Assembly (NCBI GenBank): GCA_903866285.1
Contig: CAIPMZ010000063.1
Coordinates: 1-19,880, forward strand
Length of the DNA stretch: 19,880 nucleotides
Origin: an uncultured bacterium
GTDB taxonomy: Bacteria > Patescibacteriota > Minisyncoccia > Moranbacterales > GWC2-37-73
Reading direction: 5' to 3'
Positions 5,531-12,206 of the stretch are shown in pieces. The notes under the pieces are model-generated. The model was not told where the DNA came from and made no database searches. It was given only the letters and a program-made list of their open reading frames with translations. Both the position numbers and the translations under genes were made by a program. Numbering within the stretch: position 1 is the stretch's first letter; every line of letters starts with the position of its first letter.

Positions 5531-6574
5531 TTAAGCCCGCGCGTAAATTAAGTAGGCGCCGACTAGGAGCATGATGGTGCCGGCGATGGCGTGAAGGAGC
5601 CGCAGGTTACCTTTGCGCCATTTTTCAAGTTTGCTCATTTTAGTGTTAAAGAAATACATGCCGAACGTAATTAGCAGCATCGGCAAAACAAAGATAAAAT
5701 TATATAAAACCAGCAGGGTTAAAGTTTTCGTCATATTAACTCGCTCGACTAACATGCCTAAAATTACAACGTAAGGACCGCTAGCGCAAGGCACCAGAAA
5801 AAGACTAACTAAAAAGCCAATCCCGAAAGCGCTCCAAGGTCCAGTGGCTTTTCTGATAATCGCTTGCATCTTCGGTCGCCAAGCCATTGGCACTTCCATA
5901 ATAAAAAATTTACCGTACCAAAAAACATCTTTAAAATTAGCCAGCCCAATCAGGATTGCCAAAAAGCCAACGCCTAACGAGAGATAAGTTCCAATATTAA
6001 AAAAGGCAATCGCCCGATAAAGCCCAATTCCCATCAGTAAATAGGAAAGAAAAATTGCCAAAGAAAACATCAAGCCCGATAGCAGCGCTTGGCGCTTGCC
6101 CTTAGCACCGATCACGGTTGCTAGCAGAAGAATCAGCACTGCCAACGCACAAGGATTACTAGCGTCTAAAAAGGCCGCCCCAATTAAAGCTGCGATGGTA
6201 AAACCGCCGACTATGCCGTTTGTTTTTGTTTGAACAGGCTTGGGTGGAAGTTGTTTTTTAAAATAAGCGATGATATTAACATCCCCAGTAAAAGCCTGAC
6301 CATCCACGAAAAGAGCCGGAATCCCAGAATTACCGGCATATTGCTTTTCTTCCAGCATTTTAGCTAATTTTATCTTATTAGCTGGCTCGTCATAATTAAA
6401 TTTCTCAAAGGTATATAGTTCATAGACGCCATTGTCTTCAAAGAACTTTTCCACCTTCTGACAATGGGCGCACCAATCCGCGTAAAATAAAATCGCGCTC
6501 TTTTTCTCCTGCGCCAAGGTCATATTCGGAACCAAGCAAACCAACAAAAATAGCAAAAATAATATCTTTTTCAT
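5531..6574 (-). CDS. Thioredoxin-CcdA fusion, membrane thiol-disulfide electron carrier
   Basis: A 347-residue membrane protein. Residues 1-21 form a signal peptide or first helix ending TLAQ. A thioredoxin-like domain follows (about 25-108) with the redox motif WCAHC (C35, C38) and a cis-Pro loop SGIPALF. The rest is a CcdA/DsbD-type bundle of about six helices (from residue 120), with the two transmembrane redox cysteines in NPC (C142) and VPC (C263). It would pass electrons from cytoplasmic thioredoxin across the membrane to exported thiols. The layout resembles DsbD with the thioredoxin part at the N-terminus instead of the C-terminus. No cytochrome c genes are present here, so disulfide reduction or isomerisation is the likelier job. 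It lies upstream of radC and downstream of uppS, same strand. Confidence 0.88.
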   Translation of the reverse strand: MKKILFLLFLLVCLVPNMTLAQEKKSAILFYADWCAHCQKVEKFFEDNGVYELYTFEKFNYDEPANKIKLAKMLEEKQYAGNSGIPALFVDGQAFTGDVNIIAYFKKQLPPKPVQTKTNGIVGGFTIAALIGAAFLDASNPCALAVLILLLATVIGAKGKRQALLSGLMFSLAIFLSYLLMGIGLYRAIAFFNIGTYLSLGVGFLAILIGLANFKDVFWYGKFFIMEVPMAWRPKMQAIIRKATGPWSAFGIGFLVSLFLVPCASGPYVVILGMLVERVNMTKTLTLLVLYNFIFVLPMLLITFGMYFFNTKMSKLEKWRKGNLRLLHAIAGTIMLLVGAYLIYARA

Positions 6575-6628
6575 AAGTTAATTTTTTAATTTCTAAAAGC
6601 TAAAAAACTAAAGCCTAAAAGCTGCCCT

Positions 6629-7354
6629 TTATTTCCCATGCCTTCTCCCCCGCTGTTTATAATCCTCAATCGCCAGTTCAAATTCCTGGTCGTTAAAATC
6701 GGGATAATATTTTTCCGAAAAGAAAAGCTGAGCGTTAGCTACATCCCACATCATAAAGCCTGCGCTGAGGTGCGGTTCCCCGCCGGTGCGAAGCAGGTAA
6801 TCAACGGCTGGCAAATCCTTCGTCATTAAATATTGTTTAACCGTTTCTTTCGTAATCGCCTCAGCCGCTAAACCGTCCTTCGCCATCCTTTTAATTGCTT
6901 CCAGCATTTCATCATCGCCGCTATACGCCACGAAAAAATTCAGGATATGTTTAGAATAATTTTTGGTAACCTCCAAACCTTCGCGCATAATTTTTTTCAG
7001 TGACTCCGGAAATTGCTCTTCCCACCTGCCAATGAAGTTTATCTTGACTTCGTTATCATGAATATCCGCGCTTTTAATTAGCTTAGCAAAATACTGCTCA
7101 TAAATTCGCAGTAGTTCTTTTTTCTCCAGTAGCGGACGCTTCGTCAAATTTTCTACCGAAGAACCCCAAAGCGAGACGCATTTAATCCCCATCGCTAAAG
7201 CTTTTCGCAACAGCTTTTCCGTATTTTGCGCGCCAGCCTCATGCCCTTGCCAAGGCGCTAGGCCTCTTTCTTTCGCCCAACGCCTATTTCCATCCGGCAC
7301 GATAGCGATATGATTTGGCAAACCATTATTAATATTGTTATTTTGTAACATCAT
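6629..7354 (-). CDS. uppS: Undecaprenyl diphosphate synthase (cis-prenyltransferase)
   Basis: Adds isopentenyl units in cis to an allylic diphosphate to make the C55 carrier lipid for peptidoglycan. The protein has the family landmarks: HIAIVPDGNRRWAKERGL near the N-terminus (catalytic Asp in PDGNRRW), GHEAGA, SVENLTKRP, and near the C-terminus DYLLRTGGEPHLSAGF. The last block differs from the usual RTSGEQRLSNF, and WDVANAQLFF replaces the more common WQSAYAELYF, a divergent variant. I chose the ATG at 7354 (241 residues); the longest frame would use a TTG at 7360, and an ATG at 7351 is also possible. With ispG and the polyprenyl synthase upstream it forms an isoprenoid block on one strand. 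Confidence 0.93.
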   Translation of the reverse strand: MMLQNNNINNGLPNHIAIVPDGNRRWAKERGLAPWQGHEAGAQNTEKLLRKALAMGIKCVSLWGSSVENLTKRPLLEKKELLRIYEQYFAKLIKSADIHDNEVKINFIGRWEEQFPESLKKIMREGLEVTKNYSKHILNFFVAYSGDDEMLEAIKRMAKDGLAAEAITKETVKQYLMTKDLPAVDYLLRTGGEPHLSAGFMMWDVANAQLFFSEKYYPDFNDQEFELAIEDYKQRGRRHGK

Positions 7355-7360
7355 GTTCAA

Positions 7361-7504
7361 TTTAACAGTTTAAAAAATATCCCTTAAATTTCTAATATCT
7401 AATTTCCAATATCTAATAAAAAATATATGCAAAGACATTTAAAAAAAAGAATTAGATATTAGACATTAGACATTTGTAATTAAGTTTTAAAAGCAATCTT
7501 ACTT
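7361..7504. repeat. Gap with an inverted array of short words
   Basis: No gene. The gap holds TCTAATATCTAA-type words at about 7388-7418 and their reverse complements (ATTAGATATTAGACATTAG) at about 7451-7471, so the whole could fold as one long AT-rich hairpin in the transcript between ispG and uppS. Confidence 0.5.
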
Positions 7505-8560
7505 TTAAAACTTCTTCACTTCCTTAATAAACTCTCTCAATAAATCTTTTTCGGCGACTTTTCTTAAAACCTCGCCTTTTTTAACAATCAGCCCAACGCC
7601 CTTGCCACCGACAATCGCCAAATCTGCTTCGCGTGCTTCGCCTGGTCCGTTGACGACGCAACCCATTACTGCCACGTGCATATCCTTATCAATCAGCGCT
7701 AATTGGCTTTCTACTTTTTTCGCCAAAGTAATTAAATCAATCTCAGTGCGACCGCAAGTTGGACAACTCGTCACCGTAATTCCTCTTTTGCGCAAGCCCA
7801 GGGCTTTACAAATCTCCCAAGCCACGCGAATCTCCTCAACTGGATCAGCGGTCAGCGAAACTCGCAAAGTATCACCAAGCCCATCGTAAAGTAAAATTCC
7901 TAAGCCGATTGAGGAAACTACCGTGCCTCTGAAAATCGTCCCCGCTTCTGTTACCCCGATATGCAGTGGATAATTAACCTTGGCCGCGAGTAAGCGATAC
8001 GCCTCAACCGTCCGCACTACGTCTGAAGCTTTTAGCGAAATAATAATATCTCGAAAATTATATTTTTCAAGAATTTTAATATGTCGCATCGCCGACTCAA
8101 CCATTGCCTGCGCGGTCACTTTCCCTTTATATTTTTTTAAAATATCTTTTTCCAATGAACCACCATTAACCCCGATTCTAATTGGAATTTTTCTTTTTTT
8201 AGCTTCCAGGACAACCATTTTAATTTTGTCCTCACTGCCAATATTGCCAGGATTAAGCCGGAGCTTATCAATTCCGCCTTGCATCGCAATCATGGCTAGC
8301 TCAGCTGAAAAATGAATATCCGCTACTAAGGGAACCGAAACGCGCTTTTTAATTTTAGCAATCGCTTTGGCTGCCACTAAATCTGGCACCGCTAAACGCA
8401 CCAATTCACAACCAGCCTGCTGAAGCTGTTTGATTTGGGCCACTGTCGCCTTGACGTCGCGCGTGTCAGTACTGCACATTGATTGTATCACAATTGGAGC
8501 ATTTCCTCCAAGATACAAGGAACCAATTTTAATTTTTCTAGTCTTTCTTCTTTTTAGCAT
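7505..8560 (-). CDS. ispG: 4-hydroxy-3-methylbut-2-enyl diphosphate synthase
   Basis: The penultimate enzyme of the MEP isoprenoid pathway, an iron-sulfur reductase in the cytoplasm. At 351 residues it has the single-module bacterial form. A TIM-barrel-like N-terminal domain shows PIVIQSMCSTDT, LVADIHFS and KLRLNPGN. The C-terminal domain carries the [4Fe-4S] ligands C266 and C269 (SCPTCGRTEIDL) and C301 (VMGCVVNGPGE), with the catalytic Glu308. All key residues are present. It lies between the polyprenyl synthase and uppS on the same strand, with 130-144 bp gaps full of repeats. Its presence implies that the cell makes its own isopentenyl diphosphate, which not all reduced-genome bacteria do. 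Confidence 0.96.
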   Translation of the reverse strand: MLKRRKTRKIKIGSLYLGGNAPIVIQSMCSTDTRDVKATVAQIKQLQQAGCELVRLAVPDLVAAKAIAKIKKRVSVPLVADIHFSAELAMIAMQGGIDKLRLNPGNIGSEDKIKMVVLEAKKRKIPIRIGVNGGSLEKDILKKYKGKVTAQAMVESAMRHIKILEKYNFRDIIISLKASDVVRTVEAYRLLAAKVNYPLHIGVTEAGTIFRGTVVSSIGLGILLYDGLGDTLRVSLTADPVEEIRVAWEICKALGLRKRGITVTSCPTCGRTEIDLITLAKKVESQLALIDKDMHVAVMGCVVNGPGEAREADLAIVGGKGVGLIVKKGEVLRKVAEKDLLREFIKEVKKF

Positions 8561-8567
8561 ATTTAAC

Positions 8568-8624
8568 TAATGATAACTTTATTAACCCCGTAAAACTCGC
8601 TTCTCTCGTCACGGGGCACGCTTT
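8568..8624. repeat. GC-rich palindromic dispersed repeat, copy 2
   Basis: 8586-8624 is the exact reverse complement of 5374-5412 (39 of 39), with weaker similarity continuing to 8568. It is followed at 8625-8690 by a run of drifting words of the type CTTTATGA and CTTTATAA. Together they fill the 130-bp gap between ispG and the polyprenyl synthase gene. Confidence 0.8.
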
Positions 8625-8690
8625 CCACTTTATGACTTTATAACTTTATTACTTTATGAACTTTATAACTTTATGAACATTATAACTTAC

Positions 8691-9761
8691 CTAGCTTTCC
8701 CGCTTCTCTAGATATTGAGCTAACTCGGTTAAGAAAGTTTTTAATGACTGATTTAGCTCGGACTTTTCAACTACGCGCTTTCCTTTTAAAAAATATGCTT
8801 GAGCCAGTTTTTGGGTGGTGGCTTTAGCGCCGGTTTTAATTAAAAGGTCCTTAAAAACTTGAATTTCTTTTTGACTTAAATTTCTCTTGCCTAAAATCTC
8901 GTTTAGCTTTTTTCTGTCTGCTGAACTAGCTTCATCTTTAGCAAAGACCACCATCAATGAAAGTTTTCCCTCTTCAATATCTGAAACCGTTGATTTCCCA
9001 ATTTTTGCTTTCTGACTAAAAATGCCCAGCAGATCATCCTGGAGTTGAAAAGCTACGCCCAGCGCCAAGCTATAAGCTTCAAAAAGCGGCTGCGTCTTCT
9101 TATCCGCCGTGCCAGCCAGGATTGCGCCTAATTGCAAAGGCATCTGAAAAGTATAGCGCGCTGTTTTATTCTCGTACATAGCCAGGACTGCTTGCTCACT
9201 AGCTCTTTTCGCTTTTTCAATCGCAATATCTTGGGCTTGTCCGGCGATAGTTAGCGCGACCATTTCTTGGAAGAAAGTCAACGCCGCCAACGTCCGACTA
9301 GCTTCAAAGCCCGCCTCCAAAATTATTCTGTTTGCCTGCGCAAAAAGTAGATCGCCAACAATCAACGCCACTGAATTGCCAAAATGTTCCGCTTCTAAAA
9401 TAGTTTCTTTACTACTTTCTTTTGCGGTAAAAAAGTTCTGCAAGGTTTTTTGACCATGCCTTAATTTTCCGCGATCAATCAGGTCGTCATGAATCAGGAA
9501 AAAAAGGTGCAGGAGCTCAATCGCTACTGCCACCTTAAGAATTTTTCGCTTTTCCATACCTCCAACCCCAAAGTAGGCTTGTTGCAATAAAATCCCGCGA
9601 ATTCTTTTCCCGCCAGCCAGCGCAATTTTTTTAGTTTGTAAAAGAGCGCTTTCAACCAGCGGACTTTCTTTTTTAGCCCTAACTATTAAGGTATCAAACT
9701 GATGCTCAAGCTCGCCATCAAGGACAGTTTTTGACCCGCGCAATATTTGCTGAAAATCCAT
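8691..9761 (-). CDS. Trans-polyprenyl diphosphate synthase (FPP/GGPP synthase family)
   Basis: A 356-residue all-alpha prenyltransferase that condenses isopentenyl diphosphate with allylic diphosphates. GGKRIRG (50-56) is the substrate-binding start. The first aspartate-rich motif is HDDLIDRG (D92, D93, D96), followed by GQKTL; the second is LQDDLLGIF, with GKSTVSDIEEGKLSL providing the usual KxxxD lysine. The residues before the first DDxxD (VAIELLHLFFLI) are bulky, which may limit chain length, but the product cannot be assigned from sequence alone. Its product is the likely primer for UppS downstream. The ATG at 9761 is preceded by a promoter at 9810-9837. It diverges from the plus-strand orphan gene. 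Confidence 0.93.
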   Translation of the reverse strand: MDFQQILRGSKTVLDGELEHQFDTLIVRAKKESPLVESALLQTKKIALAGGKRIRGILLQQAYFGVGGMEKRKILKVAVAIELLHLFFLIHDDLIDRGKLRHGQKTLQNFFTAKESSKETILEAEHFGNSVALIVGDLLFAQANRIILEAGFEASRTLAALTFFQEMVALTIAGQAQDIAIEKAKRASEQAVLAMYENKTARYTFQMPLQLGAILAGTADKKTQPLFEAYSLALGVAFQLQDDLLGIFSQKAKIGKSTVSDIEEGKLSLMVVFAKDEASSADRKKLNEILGKRNLSQKEIQVFKDLLIKTGAKATTQKLAQAYFLKGKRVVEKSELNQSLKTFLTELAQYLEKRES

Positions 9762-9809
9762 AATTTGAAGTTAATTTAGCTTAACTGGAGCTACCTTTTC
9801 AATTTTTCA

Positions 9810-9837
9810 ATTGTATCATTATGGACAAAAAAGGCAA
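9810..9837 (-). promoter_or_regulatory. Promoter of the isoprenoid block
   Basis: On the minus strand TTGCCT (9832-9837), a 16-bp spacer and TACAAT (9810-9815) point toward the polyprenyl synthase gene. It is back to back with the plus-strand promoter at 9850-9877. Confidence 0.55.
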
Positions 9838-9849
9838 GACAGAGAGGGG

Positions 9850-9877
9850 TTGACAAAAATTTAGAAAGAGTTATAAT
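9850..9877 (+). promoter_or_regulatory. Strong promoter of the orphan plus-strand gene
   Basis: Consensus TTGACA (9850-9855) and TATAAT (9872-9877) with a 16-bp spacer. It leads to a start codon 58 bp downstream of the -10 with a GGGGGAG ribosome-binding site at 9924-9930. Confidence 0.8.
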
Positions 9878-9935
9878 AGCTGTTATTGTAAATAGGCGGG
9901 GTACTTTTAAAAACAGCATAAACGGGGGAGAAAAA

Positions 9936-10382
9936 ATGCACAGATTAGCAAAAGGAAAAACACCAGAAACCAGATGCAATTCCAAGTTTGCCACAACTAA
10001 GTTACAGGCATTACTGCTGGCACACTCTTTTACGCGTCAGGAAACTACTTACAAAATTATCAAGCATCCTCACGGAGGAATTACCATTGAAATGCCTACT
10101 CCCTTGAAGCTTCTAATCGAGAAAATGACAGACCCGTATAACAAGGATTTAGTAAATTTCACCCAAGGAGTTGACGACAAGGACAACTGGACCCTTCTCA
10201 TTAATTTCAATGATCCAGATTCAGAACAAGTAAATCCTGAAGAAAAGATTTGGAGTTGCCTTCTTTGTAGGCTTGCCATTAATTTAGAGAAGGGGTTACC
10301 CAAGAAGAAAAGGACCAAAAAAGTAGCAAAGAAAGTCAACTCCCCAAAAGTAATCTCCCATCGCTGTAAGCAGGTGTCTTAG
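9936..10382 (+). CDS. Hypothetical protein, 148 aa, monocistronic
   Basis: The only complete plus-strand gene in the window. It has a consensus promoter, a GGGGGAG ribosome-binding site 5 nt before the ATG and an intrinsic terminator about 25 bp after the TAG, so it is surely expressed as a single gene, probably at a high level. The protein is not recognised. Residues 1-40 are basic and polar, 41-110 look like a small alpha/beta domain (YKIIKHPHGGITIEM, then DNWTLLINFND), a CLLC pair follows at about 118-121, and the tail is very lysine-rich (LPKKKRTKKVAKK), as in nucleic-acid-binding proteins. There is no signal peptide or membrane helix. A small RNA- or DNA-binding protein is a reasonable guess but no more than that. 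Confidence 0.8.
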   Translation: MHRLAKGKTPETRCNSKFATTKLQALLLAHSFTRQETTYKIIKHPHGGITIEMPTPLKLLIEKMTDPYNKDLVNFTQGVDDKDNWTLLINFNDPDSEQVNPEEKIWSCLLCRLAINLEKGLPKKKRTKKVAKKVNSPKVISHRCKQVS

Positions 10383-10407
10383 CTAAGACGTCGGCAACAG
10401 CCAATAA

Positions 10408-10435
10408 AGCCAATCTTTCCGAGATTGGCTTTTTT
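10408..10435 (+). terminator. Intrinsic terminator of the orphan gene
   Basis: A 9-bp stem AGCCAATCT/AGATTGGCT with a 5-nt loop, followed by TTTTT on the plus strand. Confidence 0.9.
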
Positions 10436-10450
10436 ATTTGATAAAATTAA

Positions 10451-10531
10451 TCCGATTCTCTCTTATCGCTAGACAAACAAAAATCTCCGCTTTGAGCGGA
10501 GATTTTTTATTTGTAGCGCTAAGGAGAATCG
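10451..10531. repeat. 81-bp direct repeat, copy 1 (tRNA 3' end plus terminator)
   Basis: Identical over all 81 bp to 10607-10687. The right part, GTAGCGCTAAGGAGAATCG (10513-10531), is the 3' end of tRNA-Glu including the T arm and acceptor strand, so this copy carries a 19-nt tRNA fragment without the rest. The left part is a diverged inverted copy of the same tRNA end, making the unit a long imperfect palindrome centred on a terminator hairpin (10479-10508). Confidence 0.9.
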
Positions 10532-10606
10532 CTTCTTCGCTCCGACTTGAAGCTGGGGCGCTACACACAGGATGCCTCGCACTTGCTCGCATCCTACTCG
10601 CGCCCG
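10532..10606. repeat. GC-rich 75-bp spacer with nested hairpins
   Basis: This lies between the two 81-bp repeats. It contains AGGATGC/GCATCCT inside GGGCGC/GCGCCC, plus GCTTC/GAAGC near its left end. Its GC content is far above its surroundings. It resembles the palindromic intergenic elements at 5374 and 8586 in style, not in sequence. No gene is credible; frames open on both strands only because the region is palindromic. Confidence 0.6.
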
Positions 10607-10687
10607 TCCGATTCTCTCTTATCGCTAGACAAACAAAAATCTCCGCTTTGAGCGGAGATTTTTTATTTGTAGCGCTAAGGAGAATCG
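10607..10687. repeat. 81-bp direct repeat, copy 2 (joined to intact tRNA-Glu)
   Basis: The parental copy: its right end is the true 3' end of tRNA-Glu. Offset from copy 1 is 156 bp. Confidence 0.9.
10635..10664 (-). terminator. Terminator of tRNA-Glu
   Basis: Minus-strand stem AAATCTCCGC/GCGGAGATTT with loop TCAAA, then TTTTTG, a few bases after the tRNA 3' end. The stem is T-flanked on both sides, so it works for both strands. The copy at 10479-10508 is identical. Confidence 0.85.
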
Positions 10688-10741
10688 GACTCCTGTTACC
10701 AGGATGAGAACCTGGCGTCCTAGCCACTAGACGATAGCGCC
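10670..10741 (-). tRNA. tRNA-Glu, anticodon CTC
   Basis: A 72-nt cloverleaf. The acceptor stem is GGCGCTA against TAGCGCT (a G-U pair at 1-72) with discriminator A; the D arm is GTCTAGTGGCTAGGAC, the usual Glu form. The anticodon stem is CCAGG/CCTGG with loop TTCTCAT, giving CTC (reads GAG). The T stem is AGGAG/CTCCT. The T loop is TCCGATT, so position 55, nearly always U, is C. CCA is not encoded. The 3' end is duplicated downstream. Confidence 0.93.
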
Positions 10742-10865
10742 CTAAAATAAAATTTTCAATTCACAATTTTCAATTTTCAAACTTTTGTAAAATACCTAGT
10801 TAAAATAAAAACCATAACGCTAGGTAGTCTAGCATCAAAAAATAAAAGAATCAAGCTAAATTACT
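10742..10865. other. murF-tRNA gap without a gene
   Basis: The gap holds CAATTTTC/CAATTCAC words near the tRNA and, on the minus strand, a small stem GCTAG/CTAGC (loop ACTAC) followed by a T-rich run, perhaps a weak terminator after murF. No clear tRNA promoter could be fixed. Confidence 0.35.
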
Positions 10866-12161
10866 TTAAGGTTTTACGTAAGGAGTTTTCCGCCACTGCC
10901 GAGTTTGGCGACAAAGTAAGTTTTTTGCTTGGTTAGGCTCGGCCAAGAGACCTTCAACAATTTTCTCCATCCGCATCCCTTGGGAGCCTTTGACTAGAAT
11001 AAAATCACCTTCCTTGACTAGTTCAGCCAGCGCAGCTACGGCAGCGCCGTGATCTTTAAAATCCATAATCTGGCTAGCAGGAAAACCCTGGGCGATTAAC
11101 TCCCGGACTGCATCGTGCATACGGTCACCCATCACAATTACTAAATCAAGTTTCAACTCGGCAATCCGCCTGCCAACTTCCCGATGCCCCATCTCGCTCT
11201 GCGTACCTAACTCCAGCATATCACCTAAGACTGCAATTTTCCGCTTGGCCTGAAGCTGCCCCAAGGTAGCTAAAGCCGCTAAAGTCGAGACTGGCGAAGC
11301 GTTATAAGTATCATCCAGAATGAAGCTTCCATTTAATCCCGCCAAAAGGTTCAAGCGTCCAATTGGGGGCTTCAGCTCTTCCAAGGCTTGGGCGATTTCA
11401 ACCAAATTTATTTTAAAAACAATACCCGTGGCTACGGCAGCCAAAGCTGCGTAAACATAATGCTCGCCCAAGATATGTTTTAAACGAATTGGAATATTTT
11501 TTCCGGCGTAATTTAATTTAAAACTAAGTCCGTCGGGCCGACCGCCCTCGTAATTATAGATAATATGCGAAGCGTTTATTTCTAATTTTGGATTTAAGCC
11601 AAATTTTAAAACCCGCGCTTTTGCGGTACTGCCCATTTGCGATGCTAACTCATCATCCCCATTTAGTAAAGCCACCTTAGAACTAGCCAGCGCCTTAATT
11701 AAGGTACCTTTTTCTTTCGCAATTTTCTCAAGCGTCGCAAAAAATTCCAGATGACTGGCTGAAACATTAGTCACGATTCCAATAGCAGGCTGGATAAAGG
11801 ACATAAAGTGAGCCATGTCCCCCGGACGGTCAACGCCTAATTCCAAGACCAGCACTTTTGGATAACCTGGCAGGATTAAAGTAAAAACCCATTTAATCAA
11901 AACCCAAAGCCATCTAAAAATATTTCTGCCGCCACTCTCCGCTCCAATAATAGTCAGCGGAATGCCGATTTCATTATTATAATTTTTTTGATTTTCTCGC
12001 ACTGAAAACTTTGAGGCTAGCACACGAGAAATAGCAGTCTTGGCTGAAGTTTTTCCAACCGAACCAGTCACGGCCACAATCTGCGGCTGATGGCGCCTTA
12101 AAACAACCGTTGCCATCCAGCGTAATAAATTTTCCAGTAATAAGATTTTTTTAGGTTTCAT
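10866..12161 (-). CDS. murF: MurF-type Mur ligase (D-Ala-D-Ala-adding enzyme)
   Basis: Cytoplasmic ATP-dependent ligase that adds D-Ala-D-Ala to the UDP-MurNAc peptide. The ATP loop GSVGKTS (33-39), the MurF-typical NNEIGIPLT (62-70), LELGVDRPGDM (106-116) and the C-terminal VKGSQGMRMEKIVEGL all fit MurF better than the other Mur ligases. It is 431 residues long. The N-terminus is unusual: in E. coli MurF about 105 residues, forming the nucleotide-sugar-binding domain, precede the ATP loop, whereas here only 32 do. There is also a hydrophobic insert around residues 82-99 (FRWLWVLIKWVFTLILPG) that could touch the membrane. It is the last gene of the cell-wall cluster seen here, separated from ftsI by the RhuM-family gene. 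Confidence 0.88.
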   Translation of the reverse strand: MKPKKILLLENLLRWMATVVLRRHQPQIVAVTGSVGKTSAKTAISRVLASKFSVRENQKNYNNEIGIPLTIIGAESGGRNIFRWLWVLIKWVFTLILPGYPKVLVLELGVDRPGDMAHFMSFIQPAIGIVTNVSASHLEFFATLEKIAKEKGTLIKALASSKVALLNGDDELASQMGSTAKARVLKFGLNPKLEINASHIIYNYEGGRPDGLSFKLNYAGKNIPIRLKHILGEHYVYAALAAVATGIVFKINLVEIAQALEELKPPIGRLNLLAGLNGSFILDDTYNASPVSTLAALATLGQLQAKRKIAVLGDMLELGTQSEMGHREVGRRIAELKLDLVIVMGDRMHDAVRELIAQGFPASQIMDFKDHGAAVAALAELVKEGDFILVKGSQGMRMEKIVEGLLAEPNQAKNLLCRQTRQWRKTPYVKP

Positions 12162-12206
12162 AATTTTAACTATTTGATAATTTTTTGAGAGTGAGGATTT
12201 TATTGA

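Noticed and set aside
10434..10727. Two overlapping frames on opposite strands (about 90-97 codons)
   Set aside because: Both come from the palindromic 81-bp repeats and overlap tRNA-Glu; their peptides repeat the same segment twice.
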